A DNA stretch of 64,000 nucleotides from contig BOKV01000015.1 in the NCBI GenBank assembly GCA_016861165.1, forward strand, positions 39,279 to 103,278, read 5' to 3'. Source of the DNA: Alphaproteobacteria bacterium (GTDB lineage: Bacteria > Pseudomonadota > Alphaproteobacteria > Rhizobiales > Rhizobiaceae). The stretch's first letter is position 1. Each line of letters starts with the position of its first letter. Positions 8,651 to 17,761 of the stretch are shown here, piece by piece. A program made the translations under genes and the position numbers. The notes below the pieces were generated by a model that did no database searches, was not told where the DNA came from, and was given only the letters and a program-made list of their open reading frames with translations.

Positions 8651-9211
8651 TCAGGGAGCGAACGCCTTCGCGCGCAGGATGACGAGGCGGCTGCCGGCCG
8701 GCTTGCGCGGCGGCAGCGACGCGAGGCTGTGCGGCCCCATGCGCATAAGCGACGTCTTGGCGATTATCAGCGCCTGCTCGGCGAGCACGGCTCCCAGAAG
8801 ATTGCCCGCGACGAAACGCCAGACTTCGCGAACCCGGCCGCCCGCCCGGTAGTCGAGGCTCGCGTAAGAGAAGGCGGCGCAGGTGGTCGCCGCCGCTCCC
8901 GCCGCCTCCGTCCGCTCGACAAACTCGGCCGCCTCGCGGAACCAGCCAACCTCAAGCATCACGCCCGGCCGCAGCATCAGCACCCAGGCGCCACGCCCGC
9001 CGGCCAGCGCCTCGGCCAGCCCTTGCGCCGGCGAGCCGGCGACATGGCGGCATCCTGCGGCGCTGGCGACCGCCGCGATGCCCGGCAGTCCGCCCGTATC
9101 GATGACCACGGCGTCGCGCACCACTCCCTCGGCCACGGCAGGCACCAGCGCCGCCAGCGTACGCGCCAGCTGCTCCTCCTCGCTATCCGCGGCAATGACG
9201 ACAGTGAACAT
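8651..9211 (-). CDS. Glycosyltransferase family 2-like protein (short)
   Basis: The protein is 186 residues long and begins MFTVVIAADSEEEQLARTLAAL, the first beta strand and helix of a GT-A fold. ARGAWVLMLRPGVML resembles the strand leading to a DXD site, but no DXD is present. There is no C-terminal membrane region. I recall similar short proteins in rhizobia annotated as glycosyltransferases; activity is unproven and a degenerate enzyme is possible. I chose the ATG at 9211 because AAGGA sits eight bases before it, whereas it is too close to the ATG at 9217. Confidence 0.6.
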   Translation of the reverse strand: MFTVVIAADSEEEQLARTLAALVPAVAEGVVRDAVVIDTGGLPGIAAVASAAGCRHVAGSPAQGLAEALAGGRGAWVLMLRPGVMLEVGWFREAAEFVERTEAAGAAATTCAAFSYASLDYRAGGRVREVWRFVAGNLLGAVLAEQALIIAKTSLMRMGPHSLASLPPRKPAGSRLVILRAKAFAP

Positions 9212-9282
9212 GGACATCGTCCTTAGCGGCAACGGCGGACCATTGCGAGGGTCGCAATTGAAGCGCACCCCGCGTGAATTTC

Positions 9283-9297
9283 GTTCTTGATTTGTTC
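9283..9297 (+). promoter_or_regulatory. LexA (SOS) box, alphaproteobacterial type
   Basis: The sequence GTTCTTGATTTGTTC is an exact GTTC-N7-GTTC direct repeat, the LexA operator of alphaproteobacteria. It lies 75 bases before the radical SAM gene at 9372, a plausible position over its promoter, and a TA-rich stretch (GGAATAAATTC, 9312-9322) follows as a possible -10 region. The divergent glycosyltransferase-like gene could also be affected, as its start is 72 bases away. The site is seen directly; its function is inferred from the match and position. Confidence 0.7.
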
Positions 9298-9371
9298 ATC
9301 TGCTGCGACTAGGAATAAATTCACGAAACGCGAATCGGCGGCGGGAACACCGACAGGCCCAGGAGCAGCCA

Positions 9372-10562
9372 ATGCAGCCAATACGCCGGGAAGACGGACG
9401 CGAGGCAGGCAACACCAGCGCGAAGACCTTCGCCGGCCACGCCACCTTCGTTGCCGGGTCGACGCTGGCCAAGCACCATGGCGGCATCGGCGAGACAGTC
9501 GACCCGCAGCGTCGGCGCGGCCGGGCGGCCGGCGTCAACCCCAGCGGCCGGTACGAGCCGATCAGCCGGCATGTCTTCGACGACGGCTGGCAGGACCTCG
9601 ACGAACTGCCGCCATTCAGGACCGAGGTGCAGGTCGAGAAGCCGCGCACCATCATCACCCGCAACGATTCGCCGGACATCTCCTTCGACCGTTCGATCAA
9701 CCCCTATCGCGGCTGCGAGCACGGCTGCATTTACTGCTTCGCACGGCCGACGCATGCCTATATGGGCCTGTCGGCGGGGCTCGACTTCGAGGCCCGGCTG
9801 TTCGCCAAGCCGGGTGCCGCGCGCCTGCTCGAGCGCGAATTGGCCAGGCCCGGCTATCAGCCGCGCACCATCGCGATCGGCACCAACACTGATCCCTATC
9901 AGCCGATCGAGAAGACCTGGCGCATCATGCGCGAGATACTTGAAGTGCTGGAGGCGGCCAGCCACCCGGTCGGCATCGTCACCAAGTCGGCGCTCGTCAC
10001 GCGCGACATCGACATCCTGTCGCGCATGGCGGCCAGGGGCCTCGCCAAGGTGGCGCTGTCGGTCACGACGCTCGACCGGCGGCTGGCGCGCGCGATGGAG
10101 CCGCGCGCCTCCACCCCGGCGCTGCGGCTGAAGGCGATCAATGAACTGGCCGCTGCCGGCATTCCGACGTCGGTCATGGTGGCGCCGGTCATCCCGGCGC
10201 TCAACGACCACGAAATCGAGCGCATCCTTGATTCGGCCGCCGGCGCCGGCGCCACGGAGGCCGGCTTCATCCTGTTGCGCCTGCCGCTCGAGGTGAGCCC
10301 GCTGTTCCGTGACTGGCTGCTGCGCCAGTTCCCCGACCGCTACCGCCACGTCATGAACGTCATCCGCTCGATACGCGGCGGCAAGGACTACGACGCGCAA
10401 TGGGGTCGGCGCATGCGCGGCACCGGACCCTATGCCTGGCAGATCGGCCGCCGGTTCGAGATCGCCGCGCGCAAGCTCGGCCTCAACGCCCGGCGCACGC
10501 GGCTCGACGCCAGCCGCTTCGTCGCGCCGAACCCGCAGGGATGTCAGCTCGCCCTCCTGTAG
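9372..10562 (+). CDS. PA0069 family radical SAM protein
   Basis: The 396-residue protein has the iron-sulfur cluster motif CEHGCIYC (Cys115, Cys119, Cys122) in the context INPYRGCEHGCIYCFARPTHAY, typical of the PA0069 group, which is related to spore photoproduct lyase. IGTNTDPYQPIEK and LSVTTLDRRLARAMEPRAS are other family hallmarks. Members are suspected DNA-repair enzymes, but no reaction is established. Ribosome site CAGGAG lies about 8 bases before the ATG. The upstream LexA box supports a damage-response role here. Confidence 0.9.
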   Translation: MQPIRREDGREAGNTSAKTFAGHATFVAGSTLAKHHGGIGETVDPQRRRGRAAGVNPSGRYEPISRHVFDDGWQDLDELPPFRTEVQVEKPRTIITRNDSPDISFDRSINPYRGCEHGCIYCFARPTHAYMGLSAGLDFEARLFAKPGAARLLERELARPGYQPRTIAIGTNTDPYQPIEKTWRIMREILEVLEAASHPVGIVTKSALVTRDIDILSRMAARGLAKVALSVTTLDRRLARAMEPRASTPALRLKAINELAAAGIPTSVMVAPVIPALNDHEIERILDSAAGAGATEAGFILLRLPLEVSPLFRDWLLRQFPDRYRHVMNVIRSIRGGKDYDAQWGRRMRGTGPYAWQIGRRFEIAARKLGLNARRTRLDASRFVAPNPQGCQLALL

Positions 10563-10604
10563 GCAGGCTCTCCCGGCAGCGGACACGCCGCAACCGTCCG
10601 CCGA

Positions 10605-10639
10605 GGAACGCTCGCCCCGCCCCCAGAAGCGAGCGTTCC
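10605..10639. terminator. Strong hairpin between the radical SAM gene and rnhB
   Basis: GGAACGCTCGC (10605-10615) and GCGAGCGTTCC (10629-10639) form a perfect 11-base-pair stem with a 13-base loop. It begins 43 bases after the radical SAM stop codon. No T-run follows in either direction, so it may be a weak or factor-assisted terminator or an mRNA-stabilising structure rather than a classic intrinsic terminator. Confidence 0.45.
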
Positions 10640-10682
10640 GCCGGGACTTGAAGAGAATCAGCGACCGGGCCACTGTCGCCCC

Positions 10683-11372
10683 ATGTCCCCGCAGCCCGGC
10701 GCTGATTCTCTTCTTCTCTTCGATACCCCGCCCGGGCCAGATTTCTCGGTCGAAACCCGGCTCCACCGGCGCGGGCTGAGGCGCGTTGCCGGTGTCGACG
10801 AGGCCGGCCGCGGGCCGCTCGCCGGCCCGGTCGTGGCCGCCGCCGTCATTCTCGATCCGATCCGCATTCCAGATGGGCTCGACGATTCCAAGAAGCTGAC
10901 GCGCCTGCGTCGCCAGCGCTGCTTCGAGGCGATCATGGCGAGCGCCGCGGTCGCCTGGGCGAGCATGCCGGCCGCCGCGATCGATCGCATCAACATCCGC
11001 CAGGCGACGCTGGCGGCCATGGCGCGCGCGGTGGCCGGTCTGGCCGAACCGGCCGATGCGGTGCTGATCGACGGACGCGACGTGCCGCGCGAACTTGCCG
11101 GCGCCGGCAGGGCGATGGTCGGCGGCGACGCCGCCAGCCTGTCGATCGCCGCCGCCTCGATCGTCGCCAAGGTGGTGCGCGACCGCCTGATGGCGCAGGC
11201 CTGTCAGGACTTCCCGGGCTACGGATTTTCCGACCATGCCGGCTATGCGACGCCGGCCCACATCGCCGCGCTTCACCGGCTCGGGCCGTGCCCGCTGCAC
11301 CGGCTGAGCTTCGCGCCGGTGCGGCTGCTTGCGGAGCGAGACTGCGCGGCCGCTATTGCAGCCGCGACTTGA
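10683..11372 (+). CDS. rnhB: Ribonuclease HII
   Basis: RNase HII removes ribonucleotides from DNA and RNA of RNA-DNA hybrids. The 229-residue protein has GVDEAGRGPLAGPVVAAAV with metal ligands Asp39 and Glu40, LIDGRD with Asp130, and SIAAASIVAKVVRDRLM. The C-terminus YGFSDHAGYATPAHIAAL is typical. The usual Lys in the GDAKSLSIAAAS stretch is Ala here (GGDAASLSIAAAS). The last 20 bases overlap the end of the convergent atpF gene. Confidence 0.95.
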   Translation: MSPQPGADSLLLFDTPPGPDFSVETRLHRRGLRRVAGVDEAGRGPLAGPVVAAAVILDPIRIPDGLDDSKKLTRLRRQRCFEAIMASAAVAWASMPAAAIDRINIRQATLAAMARAVAGLAEPADAVLIDGRDVPRELAGAGRAMVGGDAASLSIAAASIVAKVVRDRLMAQACQDFPGYGFSDHAGYATPAHIAALHRLGPCPLHRLSFAPVRLLAERDCAAAIAAAT

Positions 11373-11838
11373 TCTCGGCGATGCTCTTGCCGATCAGCTC
11401 GTCGGCGGTTGCGCCGGTCACCTTCTCGCCGATGATGCGCTCTGAGGCGGCAATCGCCAGGTCGACGGCCGCCGCGCGAACATCGGCCAGCGCCTGCGCC
11501 TCGGCCTGGGCGATCTTCTGTTCGGCCAGCGCCGTGCGCCGCGCGACCAGTTCTTCGGTGCGGCGCGCCGATTCAACGGCGAAGACCTCCGCCTCGTGGC
11601 GGGCGGCGGCGACGATCTCCTCGGCCTCCGCCTCGGCGGCCTTGCGCCGGCGCTGATACTCGGCCAGCAGTTCCTGGGCTTCCTCGCGCAGGCGCCGGGC
11701 CTCATCGAGCTCGCTGCGGATCTTGTCGGCGCGCGCGTCGAGCGAGCGCCCGACCATGGCCGGCACCTTCAGATAGGTGATCAGGCCGAGGAAGATGACG
11801 AGGGCGACCAGCGCCCAGAAGGAGGCGTCCTGCAGCAT
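11353..11838 (-). CDS. atpF: F0F1 ATP synthase subunit b
   Basis: Subunit b (161 residues) is half of the peripheral stalk holding F1 to the membrane sector. An N-terminal membrane helix (FWALVALVIFLGLITYL) is followed by a long charged coiled coil rich in Ala, Glu and Arg. Its start overlaps the stop of the b' gene as TGATG at 11836-11840. It is last in the F0 operon; the F1 genes are not in this window, which is normal for rhizobia, where F0 and F1 operons are separate. The gene ends inside the convergent rnhB gene. Confidence 0.93.
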   Translation of the reverse strand: MLQDASFWALVALVIFLGLITYLKVPAMVGRSLDARADKIRSELDEARRLREEAQELLAEYQRRRKAAEAEAEEIVAAARHEAEVFAVESARRTEELVARRTALAEQKIAQAEAQALADVRAAAVDLAIAASERIIGEKVTGATADELIGKSIAEIKSRLQ

Positions 11839-12461
11839 CAGCGGGCCTCATCCCGTTTCGCGGCCGCGCCGACCGCCTTGGCAATCTCCGCCTTGGTGGC
11901 GGTGGCGCCGACCAGTTCCTTGACGATCGCCGCCGTGGTGTCGGAGGCGATTGCGTCGACCTCGGCCAGCGCCTTCTTGCGGATGGCGTCGATGCGCGCT
12001 TCGGCTTCCTGCAGGCGCGCGGCGAGGCCGGCCTCGACCTTGCGGCGCTCGGCCTCGGCCTGGGCACGGGCGCGATCGCCGGATTCCTGGGCGATCGAGC
12101 TGGCGCGGGCGCGCGCCGCCGCCAGCTCGTGTTCATAGGCGGCATGGGCGGCGTCGGCCTCGTCACGCATGCGCTGGGCGTCGTCGAGGTCGCCAGAGAT
12201 GCGGTCGCGCCGCACCTCCAGGATGCCGGCGATGCGCGGGATCGCCACCCGGCTCATGAACCAGTAGAACAGGCCGAAGGTGATCGCCAGCCACAACAGC
12301 TGCGAAGCGAAATAGGCCGGATCGAACGGCGGGAAGGTTGCCGCCTCGCCATGGGCCGCCTCGGTGGCGGCATGAGTCTCGGCGACGGTCGCGGAGTCCT
12401 CCTGCGTCGCCGTCCCCTCGCTCGCCCAGGCCCTGCCGGCCAGCGTGATCGTCAAAGTCAT
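11838..12461 (-). CDS. atpG: F0F1 ATP synthase subunit b' (second stalk subunit)
   Basis: This is the diverged second copy of subunit b, found in alphaproteobacteria and phototrophs, where b and b' form a heterodimeric stalk. Of its 207 residues the first 45 are Ala- and Thr-rich and include a possible signal-like start (MTLTITLAGRAWASEG). The membrane helix is QLLWLAITFGLFYWFMSRV, followed by VAIPRIAGILEVRRDRI and a coiled coil. It is sometimes named atpF2 or atpX. It is separated from atpE by a perfect hairpin and coupled to atpF. Confidence 0.93.
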   Translation of the reverse strand: MTLTITLAGRAWASEGTATQEDSATVAETHAATEAAHGEAATFPPFDPAYFASQLLWLAITFGLFYWFMSRVAIPRIAGILEVRRDRISGDLDDAQRMRDEADAAHAAYEHELAAARARASSIAQESGDRARAQAEAERRKVEAGLAARLQEAEARIDAIRKKALAEVDAIASDTTAAIVKELVGATATKAEIAKAVGAAAKRDEAR

Positions 12462-12495
12462 CGTCGGCTCCCTGCTCGCCGTCGGATGCGCCGGC

Positions 12496-12516
12496 GCGGC
12501 CGCCAGCGGCGGCCGC
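12496..12516 (-). promoter_or_regulatory. Intercistronic hairpin between atpE and atpF'
   Basis: GCGGCCGCC, loop AGC, GGCGGCCGC make a perfect nine-base-pair stem with a three-base loop. It begins 27 bases downstream of the atpE stop codon and ends 35 bases before the b' start. There is no T-run, so termination is unlikely to be strong. Structures after atpE can protect the upstream message and help produce the excess of subunit c; that role here is an inference. Confidence 0.5.
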
Positions 12517-12542
12517 GTCAGGCTGTCGTCGAGAGCGGTTTT

Positions 12543-12770
12543 CTAGACGGCGTAGAGCAGCAGCAGCGCCACCAGCAGCGCGAAGATGCCGAGCGCCTCG
12601 GTGACGGCGAAGCCGAAGATCAGCCGGCCGAACTGGCCGTCCGCGGCCGAGGGGTTGCGCAGCGCGCCCTGCAGGAACTGGCCGAACAGGTTGCCGACGC
12701 CGATGCCGGCGGCACCCGTGCCGATCGCCGCGAGGCCGGCGCCGATGAGCTTTGCTGCTTCCGCTTCCAT
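12543..12770 (-). CDS. atpE: F0F1 ATP synthase subunit c
   Basis: Subunit c (75 residues) forms the proton-translocating ring. Two hydrophobic hairpin helices are separated by a polar loop with the Arg-Asn-Pro motif at 38-40, and the ion-carrying carboxylate is Glu58 (FAVTEALG). The Gly-rich first helix ([17 protein letters not shown]) is typical. The frame stays open upstream of the gene, but the ATG at 12770 with AAGGAG eight bases before it is clearly the start. Confidence 0.96.
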   Translation of the reverse strand: MEAEAAKLIGAGLAAIGTGAAGIGVGNLFGQFLQGALRNPSAADGQFGRLIFGFAVTEALGIFALLVALLLLYAV

Positions 12771-12838
12771 GATGATTGCTCCTTGCTGGATTCGGGGATG
12801 TTTGCGGTGTTGGTGGCTGGGCCGCACCGGGCGGCCGG

Positions 12839-13591
12839 TCAGTGGCCGCCCGGATGGAGGGCGTCGTTGATGTAGATGCAGGTCAGCATCGCGAAGACAT
12901 AGGCCTGCAGGAAGGCGACGAGGAATTCGAGCGCGGTCAGCGCGATGGTCATCAACAGCGGCAGCACGGCACCGGCGGCGCCGACGGCACCGAACGCGCC
13001 TAGCGAGACGATGAAGCCGGCAAAGACCTTGATGGTGATGTGGCCGGCCAGCATGTTGGCGAACAGACGGACCGAATGGCTGACGGGGCGGGTCAGGAAC
13101 GAGATGACCTCGATCGCCACCACCAGCGGCATCAGGATGATCGGAATGCCGGACGGAACGAACAGCCGGAAGAAATGCAGCCCGTTGCGCATCAGTCCGA
13201 CGACGAGGACGATCACGAACACCAGCAGCGCCAGGGCGGCGGTGACGACCAGATGGCTCGTCACCGTGAAGAAATAGGGGAACATCCCGACCAGGTTGGC
13301 CATCAGGATGAACATGAACAGGGAGAACACGAAGGGGAAGAATTTCATCCCCTCCGAGCCGGCCGCATCGCGCAGCATGCCGGAGATGAACTCGTAGGAC
13401 ATCTCGGCGACCGACTGCACGCGGCTCGGTACCAGCCCGCGGCCACTGGTCGCCCAGACGAGGAAAGCCGAGACGCCGGTCGCGGCGATGACCATGAACA
13501 GCGACGAATTGGTGAAGGAGAGGTCGACGCCGTTGAAATCGAGCGGAACGAGCCGGTTGATATGGAACTGGTGAATCGGGTCGTTGGCCAC
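12839..13591 (-). CDS. atpB: F0F1 ATP synthase subunit a
   Basis: Subunit a (250 residues) forms the proton half-channels beside the c-ring. The essential Arg is in [12 protein letters not shown] (Arg175), with Glu161 in the preceding helix, and five to six membrane segments are visible. The N-terminus [15 protein letters not shown] is typical of alphaproteobacteria. It lies between atpI (74 bases upstream) and atpE (68 bases downstream) in the order I-B-E-F'-F. Confidence 0.95.
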   Translation of the reverse strand: MANDPIHQFHINRLVPLDFNGVDLSFTNSSLFMVIAATGVSAFLVWATSGRGLVPSRVQSVAEMSYEFISGMLRDAAGSEGMKFFPFVFSLFMFILMANLVGMFPYFFTVTSHLVVTAALALLVFVIVLVVGLMRNGLHFFRLFVPSGIPIILMPLVVAIEVISFLTRPVSHSVRLFANMLAGHITIKVFAGFIVSLGAFGAVGAAGAVLPLLMTIALTALEFLVAFLQAYVFAMLTCIYINDALHPGGH

Positions 13592-13665
13592 GGCGGATCC
13601 TTGAGAGAGACGAAATGCCCGTTCGCTTGCCTCGTCGGCGCTCCGGGCAGGCCGGGCGGCCGATC

Positions 13666-14055
13666 CTATCGCTCGTCGTCGGCGCCGCCGGCACGACGGC
13701 CGGCGCCGGCGCCCGGCGCCGACATGCGTCCCGCCACGCGCAGGACGTTCATGACGCCGGCCGCAAAACCCAGGAGCACGAAGACGATCATCCCCCAGGG
13801 CGCCACACCAAAAAACCGGTCAATCCCCCAGCCCATGGCCGCGCCGACCACGATCGCGGAGACAAATGCTCCCGAGAGGCTGAGGGCGCTGGCGAAGCCG
13901 GAATTGTCCGGTCCGTGGTGCCTGGCGGCCCGGTCCGGCCGGTCGATCCTGTCGCCGAGGCGCTGATCGAGCGAGCGTAGCCTTGCCGCCAGTTCCTCCT
14001 CGGAAGGACCGGCGCCATGCGGACCGGTTCCGGTATCGCGGTCCTTGCCCGCCAC
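13666..14055 (-). CDS. atpI: AtpI-like protein, first gene of the F0 operon
   Basis: AtpI assists assembly of the c-ring and possibly magnesium supply. The protein is about 129 residues: a charged N-terminal region, then two membrane helices ([27 protein letters not shown] and [21 protein letters not shown]). I place the start at GTG 14055, which follows AGGGG by about 9 bases; the frame stays open further upstream and a GTG at 14073 is also possible. A good sigma-70-type promoter lies 60-90 bases upstream. Confidence 0.85.
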   Translation of the reverse strand: MAGKDRDTGTGPHGAGPSEEELAARLRSLDQRLGDRIDRPDRAARHHGPDNSGFASALSLSGAFVSAIVVGAAMGWGIDRFFGVAPWGMIVFVLLGFAAGVMNVLRVAGRMSAPGAGAGRRAGGADDER

Positions 14056-14115
14056 GGGAAAACCCCTGTCCACACCAGCGCTGGAACCCAACGGTCCCGC
14101 CGCGAAGTCGCCGGC

Positions 14116-14144
14116 AACATAGTTTTGGGGGGTGGCGCTGTCAA
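14116..14144 (-). promoter_or_regulatory. Sigma-70-type promoter of the atpIBEF'F operon
   Basis: On the minus strand TTGACA (14144-14139) is followed after exactly 17 bases by TATGTT (14121-14116). The -35 box is a perfect consensus and the -10 box matches four of six positions. Transcription would begin near 14109, giving a leader of roughly 50 bases before the atpI start. Confidence 0.65.
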
Positions 14145-14265
14145 GCCGCCGACCGGACGTGCAAGCCACTGAAAATTCGACCCTTTTTCCGACCTGCCGA
14201 TTCTTGCGACATTGCGTCCGGGCAACGGTGGCGAAATCCGGCCCCGACCGCGCAGCCGGCTTCGA

Positions 14266-15441
14266 TCAGCTCCAGCCGCCGCCGAAGGTGCGGTAGAAGA
14301 CGTGGAGGCCGATCTTGGACACCTTCTCCATGGTCCGCGCCCAGCGCGGGCGCACATAGGTGGCGTGATAGTGGGTCGACGAGCCCACTTCCTTCAGCCA
14401 GATGCGGCCCTGCGAGGTCTCGCGGGCGACGTATTGGGCGATCTTCCAGCGCCTGGGATCGCGGACGCGATCCTTGATGCGGTCGCAGGCGAAGGAGAAC
14501 TGGCAGCGGTTGCGCCACTCCTTGTTCTGATAGACCACGCCGCACACCGTGTCTGGGTAGGCCGGATTGCGCACCCGGTTGAGAATCACCTGGGCGACGG
14601 CGGCCTGGCCGCGCACCGGCTCGCCGCGCGCCTCGAAATAGATGCCGGCGGTCAGGCAATGTTGCTCGCCTTCGCCGAACACCGACTGGGGCAGCGGATC
14701 GGCCGCCCAGTCATGGTCCTTCTCGCCGATCTTCGGGACCAGGCTGATCGGCGTCTCGTTGAGGACTTCGGCGAAGGGTGAACGCAGCACCTCCGGCTCC
14801 TCGCGAAAGGCGACCACATTGGGCAGCGATTCCTCGACCAGGCTGGCGACGACCACCGGCAGGTCCGGCTTGACCGGCGGCAGGTCGGGCTCAAGCCGGT
14901 GGAAGATGCCGGCAATGCGGAAGGCCTCGTCCACCGGCCGCGGCCTGACGAAGGCCAGCTCGACGCGCGGGTCGTCGGCGCGCGGGCGCAGGATGCTCTG
15001 GCGCTCGAGCACGGAGCCGGCCGAGAAATAGGCGGGCGGACGGGCGATGCTGGAGGATACGACGCGATCGCCGAGCCGCTCGCGGTTGACGCGCTGCGGG
15101 CGCGGACCGGTGCCGACCGCCGTGGAGATCGACGGTGCGTCGCGCTCGGCACTGATCGATCCGGTCACCACCGGGTCGGCGGCCACCGGCCGCGCCGCCA
15201 CGGACGGGCCCGCGGCGCTGGCGAACACCACCTTGCCCGGCGCTTCGCGCAGATGGGCAAGCCAGCGCTGCTCGACCGGGTCGGCCGACAGCGCGGCGAC
15301 GTCCTGGAAGCCAACCAGGCTCGGATAGGCGAGGAAGACGCAGAGCCCCAATGCGAGCGGGAAGACCCTGGTCCTGGCGCGACGCAGAAGCGCGCCAGCC
15401 GGCAAGTCAGAAATACGCAAAACCCTACCCCGGACCGACAT
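14266..15441 (-). CDS. SleB-like cell wall hydrolase
   Basis: The 391-residue protein has an N-terminal membrane anchor (VFPLALGLCVFLAYPSLVGF), a long low-complexity periplasmic linker, and a C-terminal Hydrolase_2 (SleB) domain of about 130 residues. The domain shows GIYFEARGEPVRGQAAVAQV, with Glu as the likely catalytic acid of a muramidase-type lytic enzyme, then VCGVVYQ and a C-terminal THYHATYVRPRW. In rhizobia such proteins act in peptidoglycan turnover rather than spore germination. It is separated from der by 88 bases on the same strand. Confidence 0.88.
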   Translation of the reverse strand: MSVRGRVLRISDLPAGALLRRARTRVFPLALGLCVFLAYPSLVGFQDVAALSADPVEQRWLAHLREAPGKVVFASAAGPSVAARPVAADPVVTGSISAERDAPSISTAVGTGPRPQRVNRERLGDRVVSSSIARPPAYFSAGSVLERQSILRPRADDPRVELAFVRPRPVDEAFRIAGIFHRLEPDLPPVKPDLPVVVASLVEESLPNVVAFREEPEVLRSPFAEVLNETPISLVPKIGEKDHDWAADPLPQSVFGEGEQHCLTAGIYFEARGEPVRGQAAVAQVILNRVRNPAYPDTVCGVVYQNKEWRNRCQFSFACDRIKDRVRDPRRWKIAQYVARETSQGRIWLKEVGSSTHYHATYVRPRWARTMEKVSKIGLHVFYRTFGGGWS

Positions 15442-15529
15442 TTCCGACAGTTCGAATTTGACCGGAGGGCAGCCTAGTTCGTTAACGTTGACGGAGCGTT
15501 AAATGGCCTGGCGGGATTGGGCAGCGGTG

Positions 15530-16909
15530 TCAGCGGCGCTTGCGCGCCCGCCCGGCATAGGGATTTTCGCCCCTTCGCAGGTTGAGGCGCAGCGGGACCG
15601 CACCGAGGTCGAATTCCTCGGCCAGCGCGTTGACCAGGTAGCGGCGATAGGAATCGGGCAGGGCTTCGGGCCGCGAGCAGGCGGCGATGAAGGTTGGCGG
15701 GCGCGCTTTGACCTGGGTCAGATATTTGATGCGGACGCGGCGGCCGGCGACCGCGGGCGGTGGGTGGCGCGCGACCGCTTCCTCCAGCCAGCGGTTGAGC
15801 CTGGCGGTCGGGATGCGGCGGTTCCAGTCGGCGTGAACCGCGAACACCGCCTCGACCAGCCGGTCGAGCCCTTCCCCCGTCAGGCCCGAGACCGGCACCA
15901 GCCGCAGCCGCTTGACCTGCGGCAGCAGCCGTCCGGCCTCTTCCGCCAGTCGGGCCAGCGTCTCCTGGCGGTCGTCGACGAGGTCCCACTTGTTGAGCGC
16001 GATCACCGGGGCGCGGCCCTCGCGGATGACAAGGTCGGCGATCTGCAGGTCCTGCTTGTCGAAAGGCTGCAGCGTGTCGATGACGACGATCACCACCTCG
16101 GCGAACTGGACGGCGCGCAGCGCGTCGGCCACCGACAGCTTTTCGAGCTTTTCCTGGACCCTTGCCTTGCGGCGCAGGCCGGCGGTGTCGAACAGCCGCA
16201 GCGCCCGCCCGCCCCGCTCCAGGTCGACGGCGATGGCATCGCGGGTGATGCCGGCCTCCGGCCCGGTCAGCAGCCGCTCCTCGCCGAGCAGGCGGTTGAT
16301 CAGCGTCGACTTGCCGGCGTTCGGCCGGCCGACCACGGCGATGCGCAGCGGCCCGCCGCCGACCTCGGCTCCTGCCGTCGGCAACGCCTCGTCGGCCCCG
16401 GCGAAGGCGCGCTCGGCACCGATCGCCGCGACGATCGCGTCATGGAGATCGGCAAGGCCCTGGCCGTGCTCGGCCGAGATCGGCACCGGCTCGCCGAGAC
16501 CGAGGCTGTAGGCGTCGAAATAGCCGGCCTCGCCGGCGGAACCTTCGACCTTGTTGGCGACCAGCACCACCGGCCGGCCGGCCCGGCGCAGCAGATCGGC
16601 GAAGGTGCGGTCGGCCGGCACGACGCCGGCGCGCGCGTCGATCAGGAACAGGCTGAGGTCGGCCTCGGCGATGGCCCGCTCGGTCTGGGCGCGCATGCGG
16701 CCCGACAGCGTTTCGGCATCGGCTTCCTCGAGGCCGGCGGTGTCGATGACGCGGAACGACAGCGCACCAAGCCGCGCCTCGCCCTCGCGCCGGTCGCGGG
16801 TGACACCCGCTGTCTCGTCGACCAGCGCCAGCCGCTTGCCCACCAGGCGGTTGAACAGGGTCGATTTGCCGACATTGGGCCGGCCGATGATGGCGACGGT
16901 GAAGGTCAT
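15530..16909 (-). CDS. der: Ribosome assembly GTPase Der (EngA)
   Basis: Der is an essential GTPase with two tandem G domains and a KH-like tail, needed for 50S subunit maturation. The 459-residue protein has GRPNVGKS at 9-16 and GRPNAGKS at 194-201, switch II motifs DTAGL in both domains, NKVEG and NKWDL base-recognition motifs, and a C-terminal KH-like region ending in a basic tail (ARKRR). The YfgM-like gene lies 29 bases upstream on the same strand. Confidence 0.96.
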   Translation of the reverse strand: MTFTVAIIGRPNVGKSTLFNRLVGKRLALVDETAGVTRDRREGEARLGALSFRVIDTAGLEEADAETLSGRMRAQTERAIAEADLSLFLIDARAGVVPADRTFADLLRRAGRPVVLVANKVEGSAGEAGYFDAYSLGLGEPVPISAEHGQGLADLHDAIVAAIGAERAFAGADEALPTAGAEVGGGPLRIAVVGRPNAGKSTLINRLLGEERLLTGPEAGITRDAIAVDLERGGRALRLFDTAGLRRKARVQEKLEKLSVADALRAVQFAEVVIVVIDTLQPFDKQDLQIADLVIREGRAPVIALNKWDLVDDRQETLARLAEEAGRLLPQVKRLRLVPVSGLTGEGLDRLVEAVFAVHADWNRRIPTARLNRWLEEAVARHPPPAVAGRRVRIKYLTQVKARPPTFIAACSRPEALPDSYRRYLVNALAEEFDLGAVPLRLNLRRGENPYAGRARKRR

Positions 16910-16938
16910 GCTTTCCGTCCGGCGCGGCGAGCGCCGGC

Positions 16939-17610
16939 TCAGCCGGACCGGCTGACGCCACGGCCGGCCAGCAGGTCGAGCATGATGGCGGCGCGCGAGC
17001 GGATGTCGGCGCCGGCATCGGCGTCGTCGGCGATGGCCTGGAACCAGCCGAGCGCGGCGCGATCGTCGCCGGCGGCGAGCGCGGCCAGACCCAGCGCCTC
17101 GCGCGCGACGTGGCGGTAGTAGACGCCGGCGGCGGCAAGCGGCTCCAGCCGCGCCCTGGCCTGGTCGTAGCTCTCCACGCCGACCGCGATCAGGCCGGCC
17201 CGCAGCCTGGCAACCGAGCGGAAGGTCTCATCGACGGATGTATCGGCGGCGATCGCGTCATAGGCCTGCAGCGCCGCCGCGTCGTCTCCCTTGGCCGCCA
17301 GCTCGGCCGCCACGCGCAGGCGCGCCAGCGCCGGATAGGCGCCGTGGGCGCGGGCGGCCAGTTCGTCCAGCGCGGCGATCGCCTCGTCATGCTTGCCTTG
17401 CCCGGACAGTTCGATGGCGGCGAGGAAGGCGTCGCCGGCCTGAGCGGCGCGGCGCTCGGCATAATACTGCCAGCCGCGCCAGCCGGCGGTGGCCAGCACG
17501 ACAAGGATGGCGGCGCCGATCAAGAGGCTGCCGTAGCGCTTCCACAGATCGCGCATCCGGTCCTGGCGAAGCTCCTCGTCGACTTCGCGGATGAAACTGT
17601 CGTCGGACAT
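16939..17610 (-). CDS. YfgM-like membrane-anchored TPR protein
   Basis: This 223-residue protein has a short cytoplasmic start ([18 protein letters not shown]), one membrane helix ([18 protein letters not shown], residues 24-41) and a periplasmic region of TPR-like helices. This is the TPR_21/YfgM layout; in E. coli YfgM is an ancillary partner of the SecYEG-PpiD translocon. The usual proteobacterial neighbour bamB is missing between it and der. I chose the ATG at 17610 (MSDDSF) because the additional upstream frame has no matching family sequence. Confidence 0.82.
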   Translation of the reverse strand: MSDDSFIREVDEELRQDRMRDLWKRYGSLLIGAAILVVLATAGWRGWQYYAERRAAQAGDAFLAAIELSGQGKHDEAIAALDELAARAHGAYPALARLRVAAELAAKGDDAAALQAYDAIAADTSVDETFRSVARLRAGLIAVGVESYDQARARLEPLAAAGVYYRHVAREALGLAALAAGDDRAALGWFQAIADDADAGADIRSRAAIMLDLLAGRGVSRSG

Positions 17611-17761
17611 TGCGGCGCTTTCGGTCGGGGAGGAATTGGCGGGCGCTGGCTCGACTAACCCGGTTCGGCGCGTCTTGTAGCGGAAAGCCGCGCTCCAACG
17701 CAATGGCGGCCCAGCCTGACCACAGCCTGATCACAGCCTGGTGAAGCGTGCGACAGTCCGC

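Noticed and set aside
9321..11300. A 659-codon open frame on the minus strand opposite the radical SAM and rnhB genes
   Set aside because: It spans two well-supported plus-strand genes and the gap between them. Its protein is Arg/Gly/Ala-rich low-complexity sequence with no family motif, as expected for a high-GC shadow.
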